Assembly: GCA_020543525.1 (NCBI GenBank)
Contig: JAHYIO010000030.1
Span: forward strand, 62,001-126,000
From: Coriolopsis trogii
Lineage: Eukaryota > Basidiomycota > Agaricomycetes > Polyporales > Polyporaceae
Direction: 5' to 3'
Length of the DNA stretch: 64,000 nt
Part shown: positions 21,909 through 32,270 of the stretch, one piece after another
Layout of the letters: each line of letters opens with the position of its first letter
Numbering within the stretch: position 1 is the first letter of the stretch
Notes under the pieces: model-generated
Seen by the model: the letters and a program-made list of their open reading frames with translations, nothing else
The model's database searches: none
What the model was told of the DNA's origin: nothing
Position numbers and translations under genes: made by a program

Positions 21909-23123
21909 TCATGCAATCGTACAGCCGTCCGGTACCTTTGGCAACCCGTCTGGACCTAGGTCAAAGCCGGGCGGCAGTGGGCCCATAATCTCAGCGGGTG
22001 GCGAACCGTATTCTTGCATCTGCCGTACGCAAAAGTCAGAGACGCGTCCATGTAGCTTGGTTCCAAACAAAAACGCACCTCCTGCATGAGCTCGACCACT
22101 TTCATACCCTTTTGCGGATCGTCCTCTGTATAGCTCGGATCCTCGAACTCTGCGACAATCTGGGTGACGAGCTTGGATTGCGATTCAAAACGCTTCTTGT
22201 CCTCGGCGCTCAAGGTCGTCGCGTTGTCCTTCAGGTACCCAGGGAACTGAGGCCACTCAGTATCTATAGCGCACCAGAGATGAAGGCGCATACCTTGTCT
22301 TGCAGCTCTTTCAGCGGCTCGTACAAGACTTCCTTGCTCATGAGCTGAACCATCATCTTCTGGAGAATGCCGTCAAGCTCCTCGTCCGTCTCCGCCCCTT
22401 CAAACTCTCCAGTTATTCGTTGGAAGATGTTCTCAAAGTCGTCGGGTCCCAGTGTTGCGGCCGCCTCGTCCGCCTACCGTGAGTGCCGTGCATGAGCCCT
22501 CGTTACAATTTCCCGCCACAAGGTCTACTCACCTTCCGATCGCTCTCCTTGAGCTTGTCCATAGCCTTCTGGATATTGTCTTGGAACTCGTCTCCGGTAC
22601 CCGACCCGGACGCTGATGAACCCGCGGCAGCTTTGGCCTTACCCGCGTCCGCCCCAAGGCCCATCGCAGCCAGATCCTCCGCGCTCATGGTCCCGTTCAT
22701 GCTCTCGACAAGCATCTTCTCCCAAGCCGCCTTGAACACTTTCTCCTTCTCGGGATCCGTTCCGTCCTCTCCGCCTTTGCCGAGGTCCGGGACATCATCC
22801 AGGCCGGCTCCTTTGGCAATGTCGCGGAACAGCGACTCCATACCTTTGGTTAGCTCGCGCGCGAAGTCGTCGTCGAGCCCTTCAAGTGGGTCGGCCTTCT
22901 TGTCATCGCTCGCGGCTTTCGGCGGAGGCGCCGAACTCTGTGGAGGTTGCGAGCTAGATTGTGCCGCGGGCTTAGGTGGCGCATTGAATTGCTCGAGGAC
23001 GTCTGTGTCGCGTGCATTTTGAATGGGGATTGTATAGGGCATTTTGATTGTTATATAATAGCACGCACCATCCAAATCATCAAGATCCTCGTCTTCTACC
23101 GTGGTCTTTCGCGGGGCAGCCAT
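21909..23123 (-). CDS. PEX19: Peroxisomal membrane protein chaperone Pex19
   Basis: Five exons (23123-23069, 23002-22533, 22473-22294, 22246-22079, 22019-21909) give 327 residues. Pex19 is the cytosolic receptor and chaperone that delivers membrane proteins to peroxisomes through Pex3. The acidic N-terminus (DEDLDDLDDVLEQFN) is the Pex3-binding part, a disordered Pro/Ser linker follows, and the C-terminal helical domain shows GLDDDFARELTKGMESLF, the LVESMNGTMSAEDL helix, FPGYLKDN, and the conserved YGSPPAEIMGPLPPGFD stretch. The last four residues are CTIA, a CaaX box, consistent with the farnesylation known for Pex19. The first intron is short and falls inside the DLDD motif; reading through it would insert about 22 unnatural residues. 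It neighbours two PMP20-like peroxiredoxins. Confidence 0.95.
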
Positions 23124-23557
23124 TCTGCGGAGTAGCGAACTAAAGGGGTCGGGATGTCAACACGGTTTCAGACGTGTACCGGAATTGGTATGCACTGTTG
23201 CAGCAGAGAGCAAAATAAGCGCGGATATCGCACGCAACAAGAAACGTGCGGTGTGAGGAGGCGGAGGATGTGGGGAGAGACAAAAGGTGCTTTACATGGT
23301 CGACCCCACGTCCGGCGTTCAAGACAATCGAGTCCCTTTTGGGAAATCACGAGGGCGATTGAGCGGCTGCGTGCCTATGTGGGCGTCTATTCTCGTCTAT
23401 GTGGTCGATGAGCGCTTCACATCTGGTTCCGGTGCCGTCATTCTGCGCAGACAGGCGCAGACTCGCCTTTACTCGTTGCGCAGCTCTTGTGGCTACAAGT
23501 CCAACGTTGAAGACGACGACGACGACGACGACGGGCGTACGCACGTCACTGGCAACT
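23124..23557. other. Divergent promoter and 5' UTR with GAC microsatellite
   Basis: Contains about seven GAC units at 23512-23533. An in-frame upstream ATG at 23399 would extend the TMEM184 protein through the repeat (a poly-Thr run), but is judged to be 5' UTR. Confidence 0.5.
23512..23533. repeat. (GAC)n microsatellite in the 5' UTR region of the TMEM184-like gene
   Basis: About seven uninterrupted GAC trinucleotides lie 25 bp before the chosen start codon. If the upstream ATG at 23399 were used, it would code for a run of Thr. Confidence 0.8.
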
Positions 23558-26172
23558 ATGCCTTCGCCAGCGGGAAGCGTCGCTGCAATGAAACTCCCCG
23601 TGCTGGGACATGGCTCTGGGTCTGCCCTCCCTCTTCCCATCTTGCTCGTCGCCGGGATCTGCACAATAATCGCGACCTTCGTGTCGTTCATGTCTATCTT
23701 CCTCCACCTCAAGAACTACCGCAAGCCTCGCTTGCAACGGTACGTCCACCTTTGGTCGTCTCAATGACTACATGCGCTAAGTGGGGCCTTCACAGACAAG
23801 TTGTACGAATTATGCTCATGGTCCCCCTCTACGCGATCGCATCCTTCATATCCTTATTCTCGCTCGAAGCTGCTTTCTTTATTGATGCTGTACGAGACAT
23901 TTACGAGGTGCGTCGCGCGTTGTCTGCGCAACTAAACCTCCGTCTCATTGTTCTCCCACCCACAGGCATTTGTAATCTACTGTTTCTTCGATCTCCTCAT
24001 TGCATATCTTGGAGGCGAGAGGTCACTACTGATTCTCTTGCATGGACGACCGCCCAAATACCCCGTATTCCCTGGAAACCTGGTGTGGCCGGAGGTGGAC
24101 GTTAGCGACCCTTACACGTTCTTGTTCCTGAAGCGCGGAGTGATTCGTGAGTACTCTTCCCCTCTTCACACATCCCCCGTTGTCGCGCATGAAAGAGCGG
24201 GCGCTGTGATGTCTCTATTCCATGCGTGTCATTTCCGTTGCTCTTCACGTCCGGTCCTCAAGGGGAACGGTTATATTTGCTCACATCACACAAGGAAGCG
24301 CACGTTCTGCGCCCGTCCAACTCTGCATGTACTGACTCTCTTCTCAGAGTATGTGCAAGTCAAACCATTGCTCGCGCTTGCCACTGTCATCCTCAAAGCT
24401 ATCGGGAAGTATAACGAAGGCGACTTGCGCGCTGGCTCCGGATATCTCTATGTCAGTGTGGTGTACAACGTCAGCATATGCCTGGCACTCTATTGTTTAG
24501 CCATATTCTGGATGTGTGTCAACGATGACTTGAAACCGTTTCGGTATGTCGCTCCTTGCTCATCTGCTGCGCGCCCTGCGCTCATGATGTCAACAGCCCC
24601 ATGCCCAAGTTCCTCTGCGTCAAGGGGATCCTCTTCTTCTCTTTCTGGCAATCCATCTTCATCTCCATCCTAGTGGCGGGTGGCGCGATTACCAAGCTCG
24701 GTCCGTACACCGATTCGGAGCATATATCGCTTGGTCTCACCGACACGCTCATCTGCTTCGAGATGCCAATGTTTGCTATCGCGCACATGTACGCGTTCGC
24801 TACGCGCGACTATGTCGACCCCGATACCACGTTCGTCGCGCGCATGCCCATGCTGCACGCTTTCCGCGACGCGTTTGGCCTTAAGGACGTCATCGAAGAC
24901 TGCAAACTCACCCTCCGCGGCGAAGGCATGGACTATCGCGAGTTTGAACCAAGTGAAGGCCAGATACATCAGGGCGCAGGACGAGACCGGCGGATCCGCG
25001 CTGGACTGCGTTATAGTCAGGGAGGCAAGCGCAAGTACTGGCTACCACAGCCCACGACGACGACCCGTCCCCCGGGTACGTTCGAGCGTAGGGTCAACCG
25101 TGCTGTTGAGCGCGTTGCAGGACGTGACCAGGGCGAAGAAGTGTACGCGCCGCTGCTTCCTGGCCAAGCTTCGGAAGTTATACACACCGCTCCCGATTTA
25201 CGCCCGAACGACGAAGGCTTCTCGCTCTTTGCCGGCGACTCGTTGGCTGAGGAGGGATACGATCTGCCGTTCGGCGACATCGACGAGGCGGACGAGGAGC
25301 TGTTCGAACACAGCAGAAAGTATCTGTTTGGCGACTACAATTATCCGTGCGTGGATATCAGTTCGGAGACGGCGCGGAAGACGATGTGGGTGGAGGAGGA
25401 GCGTATTCTCAGGGACGAGCATAGCGCATGGTTCTCCCCCGTAGGTGCGGCCAGACGACAAGGCAACTACGGCGCCACTGGGGTCTCACGACCCCCTCAT
25501 CTGGGCGCGGACTCGCCAGGAGGCAAGGGCAAGTCGCCTGCGCGTCCGGAGATAGTCATCGACAAGGAGGCGGAGCGCTTGTCTCCTCCGGAACGATCAG
25601 GCGCGGTCCCCCTACGATGGACAAGTGCGCGATCCTCGCCCATCTCTTCGCCTGGTGTGCGACCGTCACCGAAGATCAAGGCACGAGGTGTGCTGTCTCG
25701 GACGAACTCGGCCTCGCCACAGACATCGTCCTCGTCGTCGCGGAGCAGTCCACGCACTCGGCCGCCCCCGTCGCCTCGTCCAGAGACTGAGCGGCCGGTG
25801 TTGCCGCCCGACGCTGTCGACCTCGTCGTTGAAGACCCTGAAGCGGGACAAGAAGAAATGACACGAGAGCGGAGGAAGGGCGAGCCGGCGGTACGAGGAG
25901 GCAGCGCCTTGCATCGCGTATACCGTCGCGGGTACGTGGCCGAGGCAGACGGACACAGGGAGGAGGGTGAGGTGGAGATTGACCCCAAGGCGGCTGCATC
26001 GCCGTCCCCACGACGGGAGCACGAGCGGGAGGTATTCGAGATTGGGGAGGACCCTGACGACGTTCTGGACATGGAGCAGCAGGCGGTGGAGGAGACGGTC
26101 GTTCGGGCGGAGACGCCCCCTGCGCATGCGAGGATCATCATCGACGTCCCGGACGAGAATCCATGGGCGTAG
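23558..26172 (+). CDS. TMEM184/DUF300 (organic solute transporter Ost-alpha) family membrane protein
   Basis: Five exons (23558-23739, 23796-23907, 23966-24146, 24348-24543, 24597-26172) give 748 residues. The first about 300 residues form the seven-helix Solute_trans_a/DUF300 domain, with LPILLVAGICTIIATFVSF, the HLKNYRKPRLQR loop, MVPLYAIASFISLF, AFVIYCFFDLLIAYLGGE, the VKPLLALATVILKAIGKYNEGD segment and PKFLCVKGILFFSFWQS. The remaining 450 residues are a hydrophilic, Pro/Ser/Glu-rich cytosolic tail without recognisable domains, much longer than in animal TMEM184, as is common in fungi. Relatives sit in vacuolar or plasma membranes and have unclear transport roles. Start at 23558 is the ATG nearest the first helix; 23399 is an in-frame alternative. 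Confidence 0.9.
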
Positions 26173-26416
26173 AACTATGGTTAAGTTATGCTTGTATCGA
26201 TCGTTCTGGAGGATGTACTCTTAGTGGTAGCCATCTTGCTAGTGAAATATGCGCACCGGAAGATCGTCGCGAAAGTTGTGATTCCCCTTTGGTCCAGGTC
26301 TCAGAGTTGACGGGCACTGGCTAAGTAGCCTTAAGTTACCTCAGTTCTTCTCTTCATGCAAGGAGAAGCATATTCATACATGCATGGTACAGAACAACAA
26401 GGGTGGCCATGGCCAT

Positions 26417-28602
26417 TTATGAGTGCTCCGGCATCTCGACAATATTCACTCGCTCTACCACGTCACTCAACCGCGATCTCAGCTGGTCCTGTAGAGGACC
26501 AACCAGCGACTCGCCCGCCCAGTGTGGATGTGGATACATGGAGCGCATATCACAGATCCTGACCGTCAGCTCTCTTAACAGCCTTCCTCCTGCGTTCTTC
26601 CGCGCAAGCAACCAATACCTCGTTTCCCTGCAAAAAATATCCAGCTGGTGCTCGCCGTAGTACGACTCGACGTCAGCGGGCTCAACATCAGCCTCGATAG
26701 CGCGATCCCAGTCCCAACACCGAGCTCTGGTCGGAACGAAGGCGCCGGCATTGTCTTTGGTGAAGACGTAGAACTCGTTGCAGTCTTGAATGTTCTTCCG
26801 CTGATTGATGCGAAGGATGGAGAATATCCAACAGATAGACAAGGTCTCCAGGTCAGGGCAGAAGAGCTCGTGACCATACTCTGGTAGGGCGGAGAGGAGA
26901 GGCAGTAGGATATCCCGGCCATCCCGACCGTCCTTGTCTCCCAGCGCGAGACGCTTGAGCTGGGGGAACCCACGGAGCAATTTCGCGAGCGGTTCCTCAC
27001 GGAGCTGCGCAGAGCCCGGACCGTCGACGGTGAGCGAGGTCAGGTTGCGCAAGCCGTCGCATAGTTGCCGGAGCGCAGTGACGGAATACCCCTCTGGAGG
27101 TCTTGTGTAAGCCCCGGGCCTCTGGAAGAAGATCACTTCCATGCGGAGCGTAGGCGTGCAAACAGCATCCGTGTGTTTGCTCAGAATCAGCGTGTTGGCA
27201 TTCCATGGCAAGCCACGATTAGTGACAAGATTGAATTCGGCAGTATCCGCTGAGAGCACCGCTGGGGATGCGCGAAGGTCGAAAGGTGGGGGAAGAGTCA
27301 TCGAGGGGCCTGAATACACCAATCGGAGAGCTGTCGTAGAAGGGATGGTGAGACGGGAGAGAAGGAAGGATATCGCAGTGGGACTGTTCTCGAGGGACAA
27401 GCTGCGCATTGCAGGAAGCGAAGCGGAAATGTGAGGACTAAGGTTCAGGGGAAGAGAGGCATTCTCGCCTTCGTCACCTCTTGGTAGGACCCGTTGGATA
27501 CACAATTTCTCGAGGTTGCGACATTGGTCGAGGGCGAGGAAGAGCGACTCAAACGACCAACTATGGGTGCAGGCCGCACTGCGGCAGTATGTGAGCGTGA
27601 TATCTCGCAGAGATGAGGATGCCGTATGCACAGAAAAGTGCTGCAATGCGATAGAGAGTGTGCGCAAACGCGGAGCGGCTACTGCGTGGGGAATGTGCGG
27701 GTAGGTGACAGCGGAGTCGACAGCATGGTCTTGCTCTCCTGGAATTTCGTCCCATTCCCAACCGAGTTGCCGTATGGACAAGCACTCGAGGGACGCTACG
27801 TTGGCGGTCCTCAACAGCTGATCGAGGCTTGAGACATCGGCCTTGGGAAGTTGGATTGTCAAAGACGAGATCCGGAACATATGAGGTTGCAGCAAGAGGC
27901 TGATTTGCATCGGAAAGTTGAGGGTCGACAGCTGGAGTGGACGAGCACCTGAATACTTCAGAGCGCACTGAATGTACTCGTTTTGCCGTTCAGTCAAATT
28001 CCTCGCATCAAGTTCGAGGTCGTCGAGCACATTCACCCAAAACAGTGGCGTTTGGAAGAGAATGGATCGCCATAAGCGACAAATTCGGAGGACTGTATGC
28101 CCCGTGCGAAAAGAGTCCAGGTTGGAGAAAAACTCCATCAGGATTTCAGTGGGAAGCCTGTTGATGGGAGCAGCGTGGTTGTAGGCTGCTAGGAGACCGC
28201 GGATACGAGTTTGGTACTCTTGGATCGTAGAGGCAATGGACGCGTCTGACACGACAGACCCTGCGAGGCTATAGACGGTACGGACTTTGTCGCCTGGTAG
28301 CATATAGGATATTTCCAGACTTGATTGGCCTGACGGACCGGTCAGCCAGTTACGCCACATCTCAACTTGCGAACCTCACCTGCAGTCAGCTCAGGCTCGG
28401 GGTCACAGTGGTTCTGGCGCAATGCTTGCAAAATCCCCAGATACTCCCGTATCCTGTTTATACACCACTCTTGTACCTCTGCAATGTCCAGTTCTGCGAT
28501 GATCAAGGCATCTTCGGCGTGTACCAGACCAGAAACAGCGGATGATTCTGCAGGTTGCTCAGGACCGGAAGACCCTGTAGACATACTTGATTGAATAGTC
28601 AT
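26417..28602 (-). CDS. F-box/LRR-like protein
   Basis: Two exons (28602-28380 and 28329-26417, 50 nt intron) give 711 residues. An N-terminal helical segment (EVQEWCINRIREYLGILQAL) precedes an F-box-like motif (APINRLPTEILMEFFSNL, then CRLWRSILFQTPLFW). The rest is Leu-rich, with blocks such as LRTLSIALQHFSV, LEKLCIQRVLP, MRSLSLENSP, LTSLTVDGPG and LKRLALGD, and the C-terminus RYWLLARKNAGGRLLREL. This matches the large basidiomycete family of F-box/LRR proteins, thought to be substrate adaptors of SCF ubiquitin ligases. A partial, inverted and broken relative of its 3' half lies at 31172-31822. The start is the first clear ATG of the first exon; a second Met at 28584 is an alternative. Confidence 0.85.
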
Positions 28603-28920
28603 TCCAGAGCCAATCAAGAATAGTCACCTTCCCAATCGCTCGTAATGTCTGCACGCATTGTGCGATGTTCGTCGAGCAGGATACTTCAGTAGCGACGATC
28701 AATACCAGGCTGAAGATCACTACCGTGGGAGTGTTCTGTGATCAGCTGACTTTCACTCTTGACAGTCGCATTTTTGCCAGTAATACTTGTACATGGCCTA
28801 TCCACTTGGCAGGAAAGCTTGTATAACGAGAACAAAAGAAAGAGAGAATAGATTGCCAAAGTTTACAAAACAAGGATAACAACATAGGCGATCCACGCCT
28901 ATTGGGCCCGCAACTGATGC
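28603..28920. other. Short intergenic gap, no gene seen
   Basis: About 318 bp between the F-box start and the aspartic protease stop codon on the same strand. Nothing distinctive. Confidence 0.5.
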
Positions 28921-30769
28921 TCAACCATACAGATACTCAAGCATCCCTACAAGAACAGCCGGTATCAGCGAATACGTCGCACTCGAAGGGCCACCAGAAA
29001 GGCGGACGGTGACCGCCCCGCTGAACGCGCGCTGCGAACCTTGGGTCATCATCGACGGAGCCACCTCTTCTAGCGTATGCATCTCAATCGGCGTTGCATA
29101 CGGTGCCGGCTCCGAGGTGGCTGTACGAGCATATCGGTCAGAGGGTGATCATCAAAGGCGAATCAATGAAGGACGAACATGGGAAAACTCCGCCGTTATG
29201 CACTGCAGATGCGACCGCTTCCTCCAGCGCTGAGCCCGCATCTGACGGCACAGTAGACAAGAATCCGACCCGAGGTGGGTCCCGAGAGGGGTGCGTCAGG
29301 TTTCCATAGTAGAACGCTACTAGGGCCCTATACCCTACACGTCAGGACGAAGATGAGCACTGCCAATCGTACAAAACTCACGATTTGAGAAATGGATCGC
29401 CCAAGCTCCAGCTGTACAGAAAGCCACCGTTTCCTGGGGGATCTGTTTCCGCGAGCGCAGGAGTGCACCGGCCGACTTCGTCCGGATAGACTGTCCCAGG
29501 AATGACCGACGTCGGCTGCGCAAAGTCCCGCGGGTCGACGGGGAAGAGAACGCCTCCGATTTGGAAAGACAGATTATGTGGCACTGAGCAGTCGAAGGTC
29601 GGTCCGAGCGATGTGTGAATGTGAGAGATGATGTCTTGCGGGCCCCGGATGAGCGAGTTGCCGGTGTCTATCAGAGCAGAGAGGGATATATGCGGCGGTA
29701 CCCGGGTTGAACGGGGGAGCTTGATACCATCAAAGTAGACATCGTCTAAGGGAATCTCCCAGACAAGTGGATAGATCTCATCCGGGGAATTCGGCGGTGG
29801 TGGTAGACCACCTTCCAAGGCCGTGTAGCCACGGACAGGTACCCAAGTCAGATACTCATCTGTTAGGCCATATGGCAATTCCCCGAGTGAGAGTGACCCA
29901 GCGTTGCCACTCAGAGAGAGTGTGTCGCGCTGCAGAGTTGTCACAACCAGAGGCCGCGAGAGGAGGTTCAAAGTGACCAGACGAGTAAGCAAGGGGCCAA
30001 TTGTGGGAAAGGAGTCCGTCGCAGATGCATACTGAGCTCGACTAGCGTGGCGTCCCTGTTCGACCGATGAGTCCCCAGCCTCGGCCCGTTCTGCGAGATA
30101 TGGTCCTGGAGCATCCCTTCCAAGGAGTTGTCGCCATATGACGCTGACGGGAGGAAAACCCAAGCCTAGAATACCTGCGGAGCCGGCTTCTAGCACGCTG
30201 GTGTTTGTGTCGACTATGGCCGCAAAGTACTGATTGGGAACGGAGATACCAGCCAGACGAACGGTGTCGAGACCGATTGGACCGTTAGCATGAGTTCCAG
30301 TGCGAGAGTCGCCGTAGAGAAGTTCGATATCCTGGCCGACTGCATGAAGCGCATTTTGTGGGTATAATGGTACGTTGGCCGCAGGACATCGGTCCCCGCA
30401 ACCCTCCGACAGCACCCAGAGGTCCGCTGAACCTGTGTCTGAGATGCTCATCGATATGACAGGTGCGAGAAGCACAGGGTCCCACATACCGAGAATCAGG
30501 GGTGTAAGAGTTTCGCCAACTTGCACTAGGACGGTATATGTACTGCCCAGATGTGGGCGCAGATTCGGGGACAATGAACCGAGCACTTACACGTCGAGGA
30601 CATCACCCAGACCAATGTTGCTCCTTTGCCCATCTCGTTTCCATCGTTTCCGCGTCGAACGTTGAATGGGTACATGCGCGGCGACATTGCGATCCTGTTT
30701 GTCCAGAGTTGGGGGAATGACCGCATATACCGCACCCAGAAAAGCGGCCGCCCAGAATGTGCATCTCAT
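28921..30769 (-). CDS. Pepsin-like aspartic protease (A1) with possible GPI anchor signal
   Basis: Five exons (30769-30591, 30542-30490, 30438-29382, 29327-29179, 29120-28921) give 545 residues. The N-terminus is a signal peptide (MRCTFWAAAFLGAVYA) followed by a basic propeptide (STRKRWKRDG). The A1 fold shows YTVLVQVGETLTPLILDTGS with catalytic Asp-Thr-Gly, DLWVLS, the flap region ELLYGDS, and a second DTG in ALIDTGNSLIRGP. The first catalytic Asp codon is built across an intron (G from one exon, AC from the next). After the protease domain come GNLTHPSRDPPRVGFLS, a Ser/Thr-rich region, and a C-terminal tail with SGGPSS followed by a moderately hydrophobic stretch, which could be a GPI signal. 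A linker of about 40 residues rich in Ala/Glu/Ser interrupts the N-terminal lobe. The GTTCGT donor of the last intron is weak but restores frame with a CTGAC branch site. Confidence 0.87.
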
Positions 30770-31171
30770 GATGAGTGCTCCTATCCCCTGCCCAACCTAA
30801 GCAGCCGGTCGCAAGAGTTGCGATTCTGAACAGCAGTCTCTGTCAGCACGAACAACGAGAGAGACGACGGGGAAGAGGAGTACTTGTGCTGGGAGATCCC
30901 AGCTTGAACGTTAATGCTGAAACAATGGCGGTGGTTCGGATCTTTGCCAAAATAGATGTTCGACAATCCCCGTGGCTCAGTTGGTTACAGCGTCCAACGG
31001 TGAGTGTGAGAGTTCGACCCTCATTGGAGTATGCGCATTTTGCCGTAAGAAACTCTTTTGGTTTGCCGCTACTCTCATTCGCATCCCAAACATTCCCCGG
31101 CTTGTCGAGGCCGATTTTTGTGAACGCGAGCGACAGGCTAATGTGACGCAAAATTCGTCGCAAATGGATTG
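30770..31171. other. Gap holding a tRNA-like sequence
   Basis: 5' flank of the aspartic protease. Apart from the tRNA-like segment at 30966-31035 nothing is supported. A TTTT run at about 31054-31057 could serve as a Pol III stop. Confidence 0.4.
30966..31035 (+). ncRNA. tRNA-like sequence with Pol III A and B boxes (degenerate tRNA or SINE head)
   Basis: TGGCTCAGTTGG at 30973-30984 fits the Pol III A-box consensus, and GTTCGACCC at 31012-31020 fits the B-box/T-loop. The D-arm loop (AGTTGGTTA) is tRNA-like. The anticodon arm is about seven bases too short and the acceptor ends do not pair, so it is not a working tRNA. It is either a decayed tRNA gene or the tRNA-derived head of a SINE. Confidence 0.45.
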
Positions 31172-31822
31172 ATGCTCCGGGACCTATGCGACGGCATACG
31201 CAACCTGACCTCGCTCACCGTTGACGGTTCCGGTGCTGTCTATCTCCTTGAGCCATCGGTCGCAGGCCTCCTTCGTACATTCCCCCAGCTCAAACATCTC
31301 ACTTTCGGAGGCCGGCATGGCAGGGATGTATTACTGCCTCTCCTGTCTGGAACCCTGCCTGAACATGGAAACGAGCTCTTCTGCCCCGGCCTGAAGTCGT
31401 TCTCCATTTCTTGGATACCCTTAGGTGTCGACGTCGCTTGAGTCGCCTATTGACTCCCGCTGCTCGAGGCGAACTCCAATGTCTTGACGCAGAACCCCGT
31501 TGGTGCGACTGTTCTCATTGAGCTCCCTTTATGCGACTGGGAGACAGCCCTTGGAGTTGGCCTCGTACACGGCACTGAGCCGTATGGCGAGCAGGAGAGA
31601 GATGGCATGTTCTGCAAAGAAATCAGGCACTGGCTGCTGGCAAGGAAGAGCGCAGGTGGGGGTTTGTTAAGAGAGATTACGATCAGGATTCTGCCTATGC
31701 TCCCTTTGCCAATTTCGAAGAGACTGAGCAGCAGGGTTCGCCGGGAAGGTCTGGCTGTTCTTCAGGATCAACTGGAGTCGCGATTGAAAGACGCTGTAGG
31801 ACGAGTGAGTGTTGCATCATAA
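31172..31822 (+). pseudogene. Inverted, truncated copy of the F-box/LRR 3' half
   Basis: The plus strand encodes LCDGIRNLTSLTVDG, FPQLKHLTFGGRHGRDVLLP, NELFCPGL and, after a gap, HWLLARKSAGGGLLREITIRI. These align in order with LCDGLRNLTSLTVDG, FPQLKRLALGDKDGRDGRDI, HELFCPDL and YWLLARKNAGGRLLRELTVRI of the minus-strand gene at 26417-28602. Two in-frame stops (TGA at 31439 and 31451) interrupt it, and no F-box or N-terminal region precedes it. The C-terminal stop at 31820-31822 is close to the parental position. It is a diverged partial duplicate, probably dead; splicing out the stops cannot be formally excluded. It lies between the tRNA-like sequence and the TIR element. Confidence 0.8.
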
Positions 31823-31918
31823 GGACTAGGCTTCCGCCACGCGCATGCTTTTGATTCATGTCTTAATGTACTTCTTGTATGTCCCACTGTATTTGGGAAC
31901 TCGGAACTTGGCCACTGT

Positions 31919-32270
31919 CACGACGTGCATGGGGCAAAAAACCAGGCCGTGAAAGGCGAGTCATTTTCCCGCGCAGTCTTTCCTTTCCCGAAGATATGAT
32001 GACGATTTCCTACCGCCGGATAGTATCCCTTTATCGACCATTTACTTACTACGGAAGCGTGAAAGGAGGCCTTTATTGAGCCTTTCACTACAATGTGGAC
32101 CTTTCCCTTGGTGAGAAAGGCTTCCTTTCCCCAAAAACCTATGGAAATGGTCAATAAGGCATTGATATCCCTGGTCAGAATATGGATGTTGAACTCCCGT
32201 GAAAGGCTAGACTGCGCGGGAAGAAAACTCGCCTTTCACGGTCTGGTTTTTTTGCCTGATGCACGTTGTG
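31919..32270. mobile_element. MITE-like element with about 75 bp terminal inverted repeats
   Basis: The left end (CACGACGTGCATGGGGCAAA...) and the reverse complement of the right end (CACAACGTGCATCAGGCAAA...) align over about 75 bp with few mismatches, including GGCAAAAAA, CCGTGAAAGGCGAGT and CCCGCGCAGTCT. The 352 bp body has no coding capacity. It repeats GTGAAAGG and its complement CCTTTCAC several times, including an internal hairpin at 32058-32087. The flanking trinucleotide TGT on both sides may be a 3 bp target duplication. CAC...GTG ends with a 3 bp duplication recall CACTA-type elements, but this assignment is inference. Confidence 0.75.
32058..32087. repeat. Internal hairpin of the MIT-like element
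   Basis: GTGAAAGG and CCTTTCAC, eight bases each, face one another across about 14 bases in the middle of the element, repeating the motif that dominates its ends. Confidence 0.7.

Noticed and set aside
23399..23557. Upstream in-frame ATG extending the TMEM184 protein by 53 residues
   Set aside because: It would translate a GAC microsatellite as poly-Thr and adds no recognisable sequence; the ATG at 23558 sits just before the first membrane helix.
30966..31035. A functional tRNA gene
   Set aside because: The anticodon arm is too short and the acceptor stem does not pair, so only a tRNA-like Pol III unit is claimed.
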